A stretch of DNA of 64,000 nucleotides from Sphingopyxis sp. YF1 (GTDB lineage Bacteria; Pseudomonadota; Alphaproteobacteria; Sphingomonadales; Sphingomonadaceae). Numbering within the stretch: position 1 is the first letter of the stretch; each line of letters starts with the position of its first letter. Positions 17,792-25,368 of the stretch are shown here, piece by piece. Location: positions 2,294,001 to 2,358,000 of the forward strand of contig NZ_CP033204.1 of the NCBI RefSeq assembly GCF_022701295.1, given 5' to 3'. The notes beneath the pieces are model-generated. The model was not told where the DNA came from, did not search any database, and saw only the letters and a list, made by a program, of their open reading frames with translations. The position numbers and the translations under genes are program-made.

Positions 17792-18202
17792 ATGACGAAC
17801 CCGACCCGCCTGCTGCTCGCGCCCTTCGCGGCGCTCGCCTTTGCCGCGCCGGCGGCGGCGCAGGTCGAGGATCTCGCGCAAAGCTCGCGCCCGCCCGACC
17901 GCTTTTCGATCCTTATCGCCTATGGCGACGAACCCTGCCCCGAGGCCGAGGGCGACGAAATCATCGTCTGCGCGCGCCGCCCCGAATCCGACCGCTATCG
18001 CGTCCCCGTCGAGCTGCGCGAGGAGCTCAAGGACGATGCCCCCGCGGGCGGCGGCAGCTGGGCCTCGGCGGTCGAGGCGCACGACGACGTCGCGCGCCTC
18101 GGGCGCCCGAACAGCTGCTCGGTCGTCGGCTCCTACGGCTTCTCCGGCTGCACCAGCGCGATGCTGCGTCAATGGTTCGCCGAACGCCGCCAGTCGCGCT
18201 GA
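17792..18202 (+). CDS. Exported protein of unknown function
   Basis: 136-aa protein not recognised as a named family. A signal peptide (MTNPTRLLLAPFAALAFAAPAAA) precedes a mature domain with four to five cysteines (EPCPE, IVCARRPESDRYR, NSCSVVGSYGFSGCTS). The EIIVCARR-x4-RYRVP motif is one I associate with small periplasmic proteins of sphingomonads. High G+C and codon use match the chromosome. Probably periplasmic with disulfide bonds; no function can be assigned. Confidence 0.75.
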   Translation: MTNPTRLLLAPFAALAFAAPAAAQVEDLAQSSRPPDRFSILIAYGDEPCPEAEGDEIIVCARRPESDRYRVPVELREELKDDAPAGGGSWASAVEAHDDVARLGRPNSCSVVGSYGFSGCTSAMLRQWFAERRQSR

Positions 18203-18546
18203 AGCGCGCCCGCGGCCGGATCGCCCGGCCTGCGCGCATCCCGCGCGATCCGTACAATCCCCGGACGCCTTTGCCCGATCATGCCGAACGGGGCATGCGG
18301 AACGCGCGCCATCCCATGGAGCAGCGTGCGTTACATATGAACCATTCGCCCTGAGCTTGTCGAAGCGTTGAACGAGTCACGTGCCTCGTTCAACCCTGAG
18401 CGCCTGCCTTGGCAGGCAGTCGAAGGGGGCCGTCCTTTGTTTCAACGGTGAAGGAAGAAGAACGGTGGCAGGCCTGCGGCCGCCTTCGGCCCGACAGGCT
18501 CGGCACAAACGGGCTCGGGCATGATGCGAATTTAACGCACCCCGCG
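18203..18546. other. Intergenic region with CTGAGCTTGTCGAAG-type repeats
   Basis: Between convergent genes. It contains a repeat block at about 18348-18455 (CCCTGAGCTTGTCGAAG, an internal TTGAACGAGTC/GCCTCGTTCAA inverted repeat, then AGGCAGTCGAAGGGGG) also seen at 6109 and 56871. No gene or RNA recognised. Confidence 0.65.
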
Positions 18547-18879
18547 CTAACGGATCAGCGATGCCCCGGCATAGGGGTCGCGCGGCTGCTGCGGCGGCGG
18601 TGCCGGGGTCGGCGCCATCGGCGCCGCGGCGGCGGCCAGCCGCTCATCCTCGCCGCCCGCCGCCCATTGCACGAATGCGCCCGCCAGCGCGGGCGCCGCA
18701 AAGACGATGAAGCAACCGAGGATCACCGCCGCCCCGCGGCGCACGTCGATCCGGCCCGCGAGCATCGAGAAGCCGACCCCGGCGATCGCGATCGTCGCGA
18801 CCCCGGTCGCGATCGATCCGGTCGCGACCCCGGCGACCCACGCGCCCGCGGCGGCGATGGCGCTCGACTCGCTGATCAT
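18547..18879 (-). CDS. Orphan TrbC/VirB2-family pilin-like protein
   Basis: 110-aa protein with the VirB2/TrbC signature: two membrane helices, the first in GVATGSIATGVATIAIAGVGF, then the conserved MLAGRIDVRRGAAVILGCFIVF segment, ending in an Ala/Pro-rich tail. In type IV secretion systems this family is the major pilin. No other virB/trb genes lie within this window, so it is an orphan with respect to conjugation. The TGRIDVRRG-like motif makes the family assignment good; function outside a T4SS is unknown. Confidence 0.78.
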   Translation of the reverse strand: MISESSAIAAAGAWVAGVATGSIATGVATIAIAGVGFSMLAGRIDVRRGAAVILGCFIVFAAPALAGAFVQWAAGGEDERLAAAAAPMAPTPAPPPQQPRDPYAGASLIR

Positions 18880-19104
18880 GGCCGGGGCGGGGTGACGAAC
18901 ATGGGCGGCAGCCTAGCCTGCTTTGCGCGGGGCGGTAAGGGCCGAAGGCGTTTGCCGCTCCGCAGCCTGCCCCGCCGCATGCGCGCCAAGCGGAAACGCA
19001 GCGTTTCCACCCTGCGCCGCGCCGGACGTCCGCGATCCATTGACGCCGCGCCCCTCGCCGCCCTAGCCTGCGCCGCCGTTCCCCTTTGCACGGAGTTTTC
19101 CCGC

Positions 19105-19764
19105 ATGCGCCTCGCCCGTCCCCGCATCCGCCCCCTCGCCATCCTCGCCGCGCCGATCCTCGTCATCGCCGCCGTCCCCGTCATCGCGCAGAACAGCGGC
19201 CCTCCGGGCGCCCCCGACCGGGCGCGCGTCGCCGCGGGCACCTACGCCGCCGACCCCGGCCACACGATGGTGGTGTGGGAGGTCGACCATTTTGGCTTCA
19301 GCAAATATTCGGGCATCTTCGGCGACGTCACCGGGACGCTCGCGATCGATCCCGCGAACCTCGCCGCGGCGCGGCTCGACGTGACGATCCCGGTCGCCAA
19401 GGTCACCACCGCCAGCGCCGGCCTCACCGCCCACCTGCTGCGCGCGGGCAAGGACGGCGGCAAGCCCGACTTCTTCGGCGCCGCCCCCGCCGACGCCAAA
19501 TTCGTCTCGACCAAAATCGTCCTCGACGACGACGGCGACGAGGCGAAGGTGACGGGCAACCTCACCCTCAACGGCGTCACCAAACCGGTCACGCTCGACG
19601 TCGATTTCCACGGCGCGGGCACCAACCCCTACAACAAGAAGGCGACCGTCGGCTTCCAGGCCGAGGGCAAGATCAAGCGCAGCGATTTCGGCATCACCTT
19701 CGGCATTCCCGCGGTCAGCGACGAGGTCGAGCTCGAAATCCACGCCGCCTTCGAAAAACAGTAG
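19105..19764 (+). CDS. YceI family periplasmic protein
   Basis: 219-aa exported protein of the YceI-like, lipocalin-fold family that binds polyisoprenoid-like lipids. A signal peptide ends near VIAQ; the mature part starts with the family pattern AGTYAADPGHTMVVWEVDHFGFSKYSG and includes ATFVSTKI-like AKFVSTKIVLDD, VTGNLTLNGVTKPVTLDVDFHG and KRSDFGITFGIPAVSDEVEL. Start at ATG 19105-19107, which gives the signal peptide. It appears monocistronic. Role in isoprenoid quinone or stress lipid transport is family-level inference. Confidence 0.9.
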   Translation: MRLARPRIRPLAILAAPILVIAAVPVIAQNSGPPGAPDRARVAAGTYAADPGHTMVVWEVDHFGFSKYSGIFGDVTGTLAIDPANLAAARLDVTIPVAKVTTASAGLTAHLLRAGKDGGKPDFFGAAPADAKFVSTKIVLDDDGDEAKVTGNLTLNGVTKPVTLDVDFHGAGTNPYNKKATVGFQAEGKIKRSDFGITFGIPAVSDEVELEIHAAFEKQ

Positions 19765-19854
19765 GCGCGCGCACAGCTGTCACACGCGCCGCGTAGGATC
19801 GGGGCGGGGCCGGCGACGGCGCCCGCCCCTTTTCTTTCGCGAGGAGTGCGTGCG

Positions 19855-20241
19855 ATGAGCGAACTGGTGCGTGAAATCGTCGAACTGAGTGCCTTCGTCG
19901 GCGGCGACGAGGAAAGCCCCCTGCTGACCGTCGAGGCCGAGGGCCTCGCCCCCACCGCGGGCTGGGCAAAGGTGCGGCTCGAACCGCACGTCCATGTCAC
20001 CCCGCCCGAGGACGGCTATCAGGATTTCGACCTCGTCGGCGACCGTCCCTCCGACCCCGCCGCCGAAACCCCCGCGCCCGTCGAGGCCGTGTGGGAAGGC
20101 CCGCTCGAGGAGTGGGTGGTCGGCGTGCGCGTCCACGCGATCGACAATATGATCGAGGACGAGATTTTCGAGTTCGACGACGAAGACGAAGACGAGGGTG
20201 AGGACGAAGGCGAAGGCGAAGGTGAGGCAGAGGCCGCCTGA
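19855..20241 (+). CDS. Acidic-tailed protein of unknown function
   Basis: 128-aa cytoplasmic protein, not recognised. The N-terminal part (MSELVREIVELSAFVGGDEE) resembles no named domain; the C-terminal 30 residues are a run of Asp/Glu/Gly (FDDEDEDEGEDEGEGEGEAE), probably disordered. A GAGGAG RBS lies upstream. G+C and third-base bias suggest real coding. The acidic tail encoded by a GA-rich simple repeat may vary in length between strains. Confidence 0.6.
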   Translation: MSELVREIVELSAFVGGDEESPLLTVEAEGLAPTAGWAKVRLEPHVHVTPPEDGYQDFDLVGDRPSDPAAETPAPVEAVWEGPLEEWVVGVRVHAIDNMIEDEIFEFDDEDEDEGEDEGEGEGEAEAA

Positions 20242-20356
20242 CCGGTCCGGCGGGTCCGGCGCCGCGCCGGTCCCGCCGCCACCGCCGCGGCGCGAAAGTT
20301 CATCGCAGGGCCATGTTCGCGCGCCTATCCTCGCGGGCCTCGACGGGAGGATTATC

Positions 20357-20875
20357 ATGCGCGCTGCCCTGCTCTCCATCCTCATGCTCGTCGCGGCCCC
20401 CGCGCTCGCGCAAGGCCCGCTCGTCCAAAGCGCGCCCGCGCCCGGCAATACCCAGATCGACTATCCCGGCTTCCAGGCGCTCACCGCCAGCGTCGCGCCG
20501 CGGCGCGCCGAACGGCTGCTCGGCTTCGCCGCCTTCAAGGCCGCCGCGGCCGAGCCCGGCACGCTCCTCCTCGACGCGCGCTCGCGCGACGCCTTCGCGC
20601 GCGGGCATATCGCGGGCGCGGTCAACCTGCCGCTCACCGATTTCACCGCGGACAGTCTCGCGGCGGTGATCGGCGCCGATCCGAACCGCCGCATCCTCAT
20701 CTATTGCAACAATAATTTCTCGAACCACACCAGCCCGGTGCCGCTCAAATCGGCGCCGCTCGCGCTCAATATCCAGACCTTCATCAACCTCGCCGGCTAT
20801 GGCTATGCCAACGTCCACGAACTCGCCGACGTCGTCGATTTCACCGACCCGCAGGTCGGGTGGGTGGCGGGCTGA
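20357..20875 (+). CDS. Exported rhodanese-like domain protein
   Basis: 172-aa protein: signal peptide (MRAALLSILMLVAAPALA) and a rhodanese domain. Motifs are LLLDARSRDAFARGHIAGAVNLP and IYCNNNFSNHTSPVP, placing the catalytic cysteine at C117 in a non-standard loop (CNNNF rather than CxxGxR). Likely periplasmic sulfur transfer or a redox-related role; the unusual loop leaves the substrate open. Start ATG 20357-20359 chosen for the signal peptide and GGGAGG upstream. Confidence 0.85.
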   Translation: MRAALLSILMLVAAPALAQGPLVQSAPAPGNTQIDYPGFQALTASVAPRRAERLLGFAAFKAAAAEPGTLLLDARSRDAFARGHIAGAVNLPLTDFTADSLAAVIGADPNRRILIYCNNNFSNHTSPVPLKSAPLALNIQTFINLAGYGYANVHELADVVDFTDPQVGWVAG

Positions 20876-20958
20876 TCGCCCCCGCCTTCCCGGTCCGCGT
20901 GCGCAATTTTCGCACTCACCCCTTGCCAAGCGCGCCATTTTCAACCAATAGCCTGCGC

Positions 20959-21009
20959 ATGCGCGGCAACGCCCTCCTTCTTCTGCGACTTACACGCCCT
21001 TGGGCGTGA
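20959..21009 (+). CDS. leuL: leuA leader peptide (leucine-rich attenuator peptide)
   Basis: 16-aa reading frame MRGNALLLLRLTRPWA, five leucines including four in a row, ending 85 bp before leuA. This composition immediately before a leucine biosynthesis gene is the classical signature of a ribosome-mediated attenuation leader. The Leu codons CTTCTTCTGC (20977-20986) are exactly complementary to GCAGAAGAAG just before leuA, and 20996-21006 to 21040-21050, giving nested helices. No strong RBS is visible before its ATG. Confidence 0.75.
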   Translation: MRGNALLLLRLTRPWA

Positions 21010-21091
21010 CCTTCGGCCTGCGCTAGTCGCCGGCCAACGCGCCCAAGGGCCCGACCGACAGCAGACCGAAACCCACAGCAGAAGAAGTTTT
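20977..21091 (+). promoter_or_regulatory. Predicted leuA attenuator / RBS-sequestering structure
   Basis: Outer helix: CTTCTTCTGC (20977-20986) with GCAGAAGAAG (21078-21087, followed by TTTT). Inner helix: GCCCTTGGGCG (20996-21006) with CGCCCAAGGGC (21040-21050). The outer 3' strand includes the purine-rich stretch 8 bp before the leuA ATG. A ribosome stalled at leucine codons would keep the outer helix open. Base pairing is seen in the sequence; the mechanism is inferred. Confidence 0.6.
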
Positions 21092-21094
21092 CCC

Positions 21095-22759
21095 ATGACC
21101 ATGCTCCGCGACCCGTCCGCGAAATATTCCGCCTTTCCGCAGGTTCCGCTGGCGAACCGCGAATGGCCCGGCCGCGTCACCACGCGCGCGCCGATCTGGC
21201 TCTCGACCGACCTGCGCGACGGCAACCAGTCGCTGATCGACCCGATGGACGCCGAGAAGAAGACGCGCTTCTTCGACCTGCTCGTCAAATGCGGGCTCAA
21301 GGAGATCGAGGTCGGCTTCCCCGCCAGCGGCGCGACCGATTTCGACTGGATCCAGGGCCTCGTCCGCTCGGGGCGCATCCCCGACGACGTCACCCCGCAG
21401 GTGCTGACGCAGAGCCGCGCCGACCTGATCCGCACCAGCTTCGACAGCCTCGCCGGCGCGAAAACCGCGATCGTCCACGTCTACAACGCCGTCGCCCCCG
21501 CGTGGCGCAAGATCGTGTTCGGCATGGAAAAGCCCGAGATCAAGGCGATCGCGGTCGAGGGCGCGAAGCAGCTGCGCGACAATGCCGCGCGCCTGCCCGG
21601 CACCGACTGGCGCTTCCAGTACAGCCCCGAATGCTTCTCCTCGACCGAGCTCGATTTCAGCATCGAATGCTGCGCCGCGGTGATGGAGATTTTGCAGCCG
21701 ACCGCGGCAAACCCGATCATCCTCAACCTGCCCGCGACGGTCGAGGCGGCGACCCCGAACATCTACGCCGACCAGATCGAATATTTCGGCAAGAACCTGC
21801 CGAACCGCGACGCCGCGATCCTGAGCCTGCACACGCACAACGACCGCGGCACCGGCGTCGCGGCGGCCGAACTCGGCCTGCTCGCGGGCGCCGACCGCGT
21901 CGAGGGCTGCCTGTTCGGCAATGGCGAGCGCACGGGCAACACCTGCCTCGTCACCGTCGCGCTCAACATGTACACGCAGGGCGTCGACCCCGAGCTCGAT
22001 TTCTCGAACATCGACGAGGTCATCCAGACGGTCGAATATTGCAACAACATCCCCGTCCACCCGCGCCATCCCTATGGCGGCGACCTCGTCTACACCGCTT
22101 TCTCGGGCAGCCACCAGGACGCGATCAAGAAGGGCTTCGCCGCGCGCGAACGCCAGAATGACGAAAAATGGGAGGTTCCCTACCTGCCGATCGACCCCGC
22201 CGATCTGGGGCGCAGCTACGAAGCGGTGATCCGCGTCAACAGCCAGTCGGGCAAGGGCGGCGTCGCGTGGGTGCTCGAACAGGACAAGGGGCTGAAACTG
22301 CCCAAGAAAATGCAGGCGAGCTTCAGCCACGTCGTCCAGGCGCTCGCCGACGAGACGAGCCGCGAGCTCGCCGCCGACGACATCTGGCAGGCGTTCGAGG
22401 CCACCTATCTCGCGACCGAAGCCCGGCGCTTCCAGCTCGTCGACTGGTCCGAAACGCACAGCGGCGCCGACCGCATCTTCGCGGGCAAGCTCACCATCGA
22501 CGGCACGCCGCGCAGCGTCAGCGGCCGCGGCAACGGCCTGATGTCGAGCGTCATCGCCGCCTTGAGCGAAAGCGGCGGCCCCGTGATGGACATCGTCGAT
22601 TACAGCGAGCACGCGATCGGCCAGGGCAGCAATGTGCAGGCCGCGGCCTATGTCGAATGCCGCACCGCCGACGGCAAGAGCCTGTTCGGCTGCGGCCTCG
22701 ACACCGACGTCGCGACCGCGAGCGTGCGGGCGATCCTCAGCGCCGCCAACGGCGCGTAG
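21095..22759 (+). CDS. leuA: 2-isopropylmalate synthase (long, type 2)
   Basis: 554-aa enzyme condensing acetyl-CoA with 2-ketoisovalerate, the first committed step of leucine synthesis. The catalytic TIM barrel carries STDLRDGNQSLIDPM, EIEVGFPASGATDFDW, LSLHTHNDRGTGVAA (metal-binding HxH) and GCLFGNGERTGNTCLV; a C-terminal LeuA regulatory domain (about 425-554) should mediate leucine feedback. Length and the N-terminal SAKYSAFPQVPLANREWP fit the type 2 class. It is preceded by the leuL leader. A diverged duplicate of its last ~60 bp lies at 23590-23649. Confidence 0.95.
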   Translation: MTMLRDPSAKYSAFPQVPLANREWPGRVTTRAPIWLSTDLRDGNQSLIDPMDAEKKTRFFDLLVKCGLKEIEVGFPASGATDFDWIQGLVRSGRIPDDVTPQVLTQSRADLIRTSFDSLAGAKTAIVHVYNAVAPAWRKIVFGMEKPEIKAIAVEGAKQLRDNAARLPGTDWRFQYSPECFSSTELDFSIECCAAVMEILQPTAANPIILNLPATVEAATPNIYADQIEYFGKNLPNRDAAILSLHTHNDRGTGVAAAELGLLAGADRVEGCLFGNGERTGNTCLVTVALNMYTQGVDPELDFSNIDEVIQTVEYCNNIPVHPRHPYGGDLVYTAFSGSHQDAIKKGFAARERQNDEKWEVPYLPIDPADLGRSYEAVIRVNSQSGKGGVAWVLEQDKGLKLPKKMQASFSHVVQALADETSRELAADDIWQAFEATYLATEARRFQLVDWSETHSGADRIFAGKLTIDGTPRSVSGRGNGLMSSVIAALSESGGPVMDIVDYSEHAIGQGSNVQAAAYVECRTADGKSLFGCGLDTDVATASVRAILSAANGA

Positions 22760-22762
22760 AAG

Positions 22763-22905
22763 TCCGCCCCTCCACCGCTTCGCGGTCCCCCCTCCCCATG
22801 CCTGCGGCACAGGGAGGAACAAGCGATGCGAAGCGAGCCGAAATCCTCCCTGTTGCGAAGCAATGGGGAGGGGGACCGCGCCCGAAGGGCGTGGTGGAGG
22901 GCCCC
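22763..22905. repeat. CTCCCTGTCGCGAAGCG-type repeat
   Basis: Fills the gap between leuA and the DUF559 gene. Contains CCTCCCTGTTGCGAAGCAAT, GGGAGGGGGACCGC and GTGGTGGAGGGC, the same units as the 17, 23, 43 and 61 kb copies. It may serve as a transcription terminator for leuA. Confidence 0.7.
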
Positions 22906-23226
22906 CTAGCGCGACGCCAAAATCACCCGAACCAACCCATCGACAACAGCGTCAACATCCCTCAACACGTCGACAGCCGCCACCCGCACCACGACAAACC
23001 CCTGCCCCCTGAGCCCGTCATCGCGCCCAGCATCCCGTTCCGCCCGGGCATCGTGCGCCAACCCGTCCACCTCGACGATCATCCGCGCATCGACCGCATA
23101 AAAATCCGCCGCATAGGCACCCACCGGATGCTGCCGCCGAAACTTCACCCCGCAAGGCCGCAAGCGCAACCGCTGCCATAAAAGCACTTCAGGCGGCGAC
23201 ATAACCCGCCGCAACCCGCGCGCCAT
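22906..23226 (-). CDS. DUF559 domain protein (Vsr/restriction-endonuclease-like fold)
   Basis: 106-aa protein matching the DUF559 family: MARGLRRVMSPPEVLLWQRLR, then GVKFRRQHPVGAYAADFYAVDARMIVEVDG, where the conserved D and E-x-D resemble the PD-(D/E)xK-like catalytic core seen in Vsr-type endonucleases. Family members are small and often lie alone beside repeats, as here; no biochemical role is established. The start is taken at ATG 23224-23226; a GTG at 23254-23256 (VRQTSKDTVK) would add ten residues. Flanked on both sides by dispersed repeats. Confidence 0.8.
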   Translation of the reverse strand: MARGLRRVMSPPEVLLWQRLRLRPCGVKFRRQHPVGAYAADFYAVDARMIVEVDGLAHDARAERDAGRDDGLRGQGFVVVRVAAVDVLRDVDAVVDGLVRVILASR

Positions 23227-23261
23227 CTTGACGGTATCCTTGGAAGTCTGCCGCACCCCAA

Positions 23262-23545
23262 CCTCCCACTCCAATCCTCCCCGTGGCCGAAAGGCCATGG
23301 GGAGGTGGCAGCCGCAAAGCGGCTGACGGAGGGGCAAAGAACGCAACGCCGCCGCCCCTCCACGGCCTCCGGCGGTCCCCCTCCCCATGCCTACGGCACA
23401 GGGAGGAATACCGAAAGCCGAACCACCCCCATTCCGGACAAGCCCCCCCAATCCTCCCTGTCGCGAAGCGATGGGGGAGTCGCAGACGGCGCGCAGCGCC
23501 AGCGGGACCGCTCGCAAAGCGAGTGGTGGAGGGGCGAGTATCGAA
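23262..23545. repeat. Tandem/inverted CTCCCTGTCGCGAAGCG-type repeats
   Basis: Two adjacent copies: AATCCTCCCCGTGGCCGAAA to CACAGGGAGGA, then AATCCTCCCTGTCGCGAAGC to GCGAGTGGTGGAGGGGCG. Same family as at 17, 22.8, 43.5 and 61.8 kb. Confidence 0.7.
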
Positions 23546-23589
23546 ACGCCGCCTTACGATCTGCGAGGACATTTCAGTCGGGCCGGAGC

Positions 23590-23649
23590 CTTGATACCGA
23601 CGTCGCAACCGCGAATGTACCGGCAATCCTAAGTCCGGCGAATTGGGCG
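23590..23649 (+). pseudogene. Diverged duplicate of the leuA 3' end (possible attachment-site scar)
   Basis: Read in frame, this stretch encodes LDTDVATANVPAILSPANWA, against LDTDVATASVRAILSAANGA at the end of leuA: 16 of 20 residues identical, with many of the nucleotide differences at third codon positions. An 11-bp block ACCGACGTCGC is identical. Similarity begins abruptly at the codon for L and ends near the leuA stop, directly before the low-G+C gene pair. It looks like the gene-end duplicate left by an integrative element or by exchange with a related genome, not a functional gene. Confidence 0.65.
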
Positions 23650-23652
23650 GAA

Positions 23653-24594
23653 TTAGAGTCGAACCAGATCAATAAGTACGCGCGACACGGACGAATGACG
23701 TCCGTCCGGATGATTGACCGTCTTAGTGCGGATAGTTGCGCGCCAACGGCCACCAGCTATGAGGCCTTCTCTTTCAATGCGCTCCAAATAGTCAGCACTG
23801 AGGTTAGGCGCCACACGTCCTTGCAACAATTCGCCATCGTCGCCGCGTCTAAACTCAAATCTGCGCTGGACAGGAACTAGCCCAAGAAGTTCGCCTTCAC
23901 TCACCTCATCCAGCTCTTCGACATCAACCCGAGACACGCGATCGAACGCTCGTTCGACGCTCACAACGTCCAGTTTCAATTCGCGCCGATCTTCCGCAAC
24001 TCGCAGGGTCGACCGAGCGCGATGGAGCGTACTAACGAAACGTTTGAGTGTCTGAAAAATCCGAATATCGAGTTCATCAAGCCTCGCCTCGAATTGCTGG
24101 CCGTCGACATCTGCAACTTGGGTGAGCAAGTCGGTGACGGAGCGCACTGCCTTCTGAGCAGCAGATTCAAACATGCCCAATTGAGCGCCATTGTCTTCTT
24201 GAAGAATGAAACCGAATGAGCCGTGGACAAGGCCGGTCACGTTCATACGCGCTTGCTGGTGAATTTGGTCGGGCAACCGGCCTCGCTCAGCTAGCTGCCC
24301 TCCCTCTACAGCAACATGCTTTGCGACCAACTCTTGATAATCTTGCAATGCTCGCCCAGCAAAGTCCGCCTCAATCGCTGACGAACCACGGACAGGTTCA
24401 CCATCAAATACGAGTGCGACTTGAGCCACGTGCAGCTCCTGCCCCTCGGCCTCTGCCAACTCCGCTTCCAAGATAGCAAGCCGCTTCTGCAAAGACCGGG
24501 AACCCAAAGGATCCCGCCCGCCCGAATGCTCCAGCATGCTGCGAAGTGTGGCAATCTCGCTTCGGAGAGCGTTGCGATGGATCTTTGTTACCAT
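23653..24594 (-). CDS. Coiled-coil protein of unknown function, partner of DUF6932-like gene
   Basis: 313-aa protein not recognised as a named family. Residues about 10-52 form a predicted coiled coil (LRSEIATLRSMLEH, SLQKRLAILEAELAEAEGQE). A middle domain follows (VALVFDGEPVRGSSAIEADF, then FGFILQEDNGAQLGMF) with long helices, and a C-terminal beta-rich domain of about 75 residues (GELLGLVPVQRRFEFRRGDDG, ATIRTKTVNHPDG). No membrane segment or catalytic motif is evident. It overlaps the upstream nucleotidyltransferase-like gene by seven bases, so the two form one module. Lower G+C than the flanking chromosome indicates recent acquisition. A role in a toxin-antitoxin or defence-like pair is inference. 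Confidence 0.7.
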   Translation of the reverse strand: MVTKIHRNALRSEIATLRSMLEHSGGRDPLGSRSLQKRLAILEAELAEAEGQELHVAQVALVFDGEPVRGSSAIEADFAGRALQDYQELVAKHVAVEGGQLAERGRLPDQIHQQARMNVTGLVHGSFGFILQEDNGAQLGMFESAAQKAVRSVTDLLTQVADVDGQQFEARLDELDIRIFQTLKRFVSTLHRARSTLRVAEDRRELKLDVVSVERAFDRVSRVDVEELDEVSEGELLGLVPVQRRFEFRRGDDGELLQGRVAPNLSADYLERIEREGLIAGGRWRATIRTKTVNHPDGRHSSVSRVLIDLVRL

Positions 24595-25169
24595 CCCGCC
24601 GCCTCTATCTCTTCCAAAGCCTCAGTCGCAATTTGATCATCGCACTGAATGTCCAGTTGGACCAGCCCCTTCCAGCGGAAGGTATCTCGTTGGTGACTAA
24701 ACAGGCCAAACCAATAGGCTGTCTGCTCGGAAATCATCCGCTGGGGAATGTCTAGATCGATGAAGTACGAATCGCAGGAATAGGTTACCTTACAATGTGC
24801 CTGATCCAGCAGGGTATCCCCGTGCTGATCGAGAAAAGCTAACCAATCTTGTTCCGCAGCATGTGCGACAGGTCTATGGACAACCGAAACGACATCAACG
24901 TCGCCCGGTGGTCGACCGTTCACCTGCTCGCAAGCTTCGACGAAGCTTCCGTCAATCCACTGAAACCCTTCAACAAACCCGATCTGACGCAGTCCCTCTC
25001 TGTACTCCAAAAAGCCACGCAGGATCGCAGCTCGCTCCGGAGAGGTAGCGAAACGAACAACAAACTCCGACATTGTCGATTGGTACGGCGAACGCGGCGC
25101 GAATTGCCCAACAACATCTTCATCCATGAATGGAGGCAAAACACTGCCTAGCCCAAATTCTGGGATCAT
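24588..25169 (-). CDS. DUF6932-like protein with nucleotidyltransferase-type motif
   Basis: 193-aa protein resembling DUF6932 members: a start like MIPEF...LPP, an F-V-x-R-F segment, then FQWIDGSFVEACEQVNGRPP followed by GDVDVV. The GS...DxD arrangement is the active-site signature of Pol-beta/MNT nucleotidyltransferases; a later FIDLDIP could give the third acidic residue. MNT-fold proteins commonly act as antitoxins or RNA/protein-modifying enzymes in defence modules. It precedes and overlaps the coiled-coil gene by seven bases. Low G+C and AT-rich upstream DNA (25170-25260) suggest its own promoter and horizontal origin. Family match is from memory, not a search. Confidence 0.65.
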   Translation of the reverse strand: MIPEFGLGSVLPPFMDEDVVGQFAPRSPYQSTMSEFVVRFATSPERAAILRGFLEYREGLRQIGFVEGFQWIDGSFVEACEQVNGRPPGDVDVVSVVHRPVAHAAEQDWLAFLDQHGDTLLDQAHCKVTYSCDSYFIDLDIPQRMISEQTAYWFGLFSHQRDTFRWKGLVQLDIQCDDQIATEALEEIEAAGW

Positions 25170-25368
25170 TTCGACTGCACCCTAGCCCCTCCCCAAATTG
25201 CACAGGCTGTCGCTAGACTTTATATAGTCAACAAATTTCACAAAGGTAACTAAAATTACAGCCGATATGGCGCAAAGGAAGCCGCTTCAAACTCCAAAAT
25301 CTCCCTTTCCTAATTTTCACCCATATGGTTTATTCTTCCAGTTTCACCTTACCAAAAGTAACGACTCG

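Larger units (their letters stand above)
23227..23652. other. Repeat-filled intergenic region with leuA 3'-end remnant
   Basis: No intact gene. It consists of at least two copies of the CTCCCTGTCGCGAAGCG-type repeat (about 23262-23545) followed by a 60-bp diverged copy of the 3' end of leuA (23590-23649). Confidence 0.75.
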
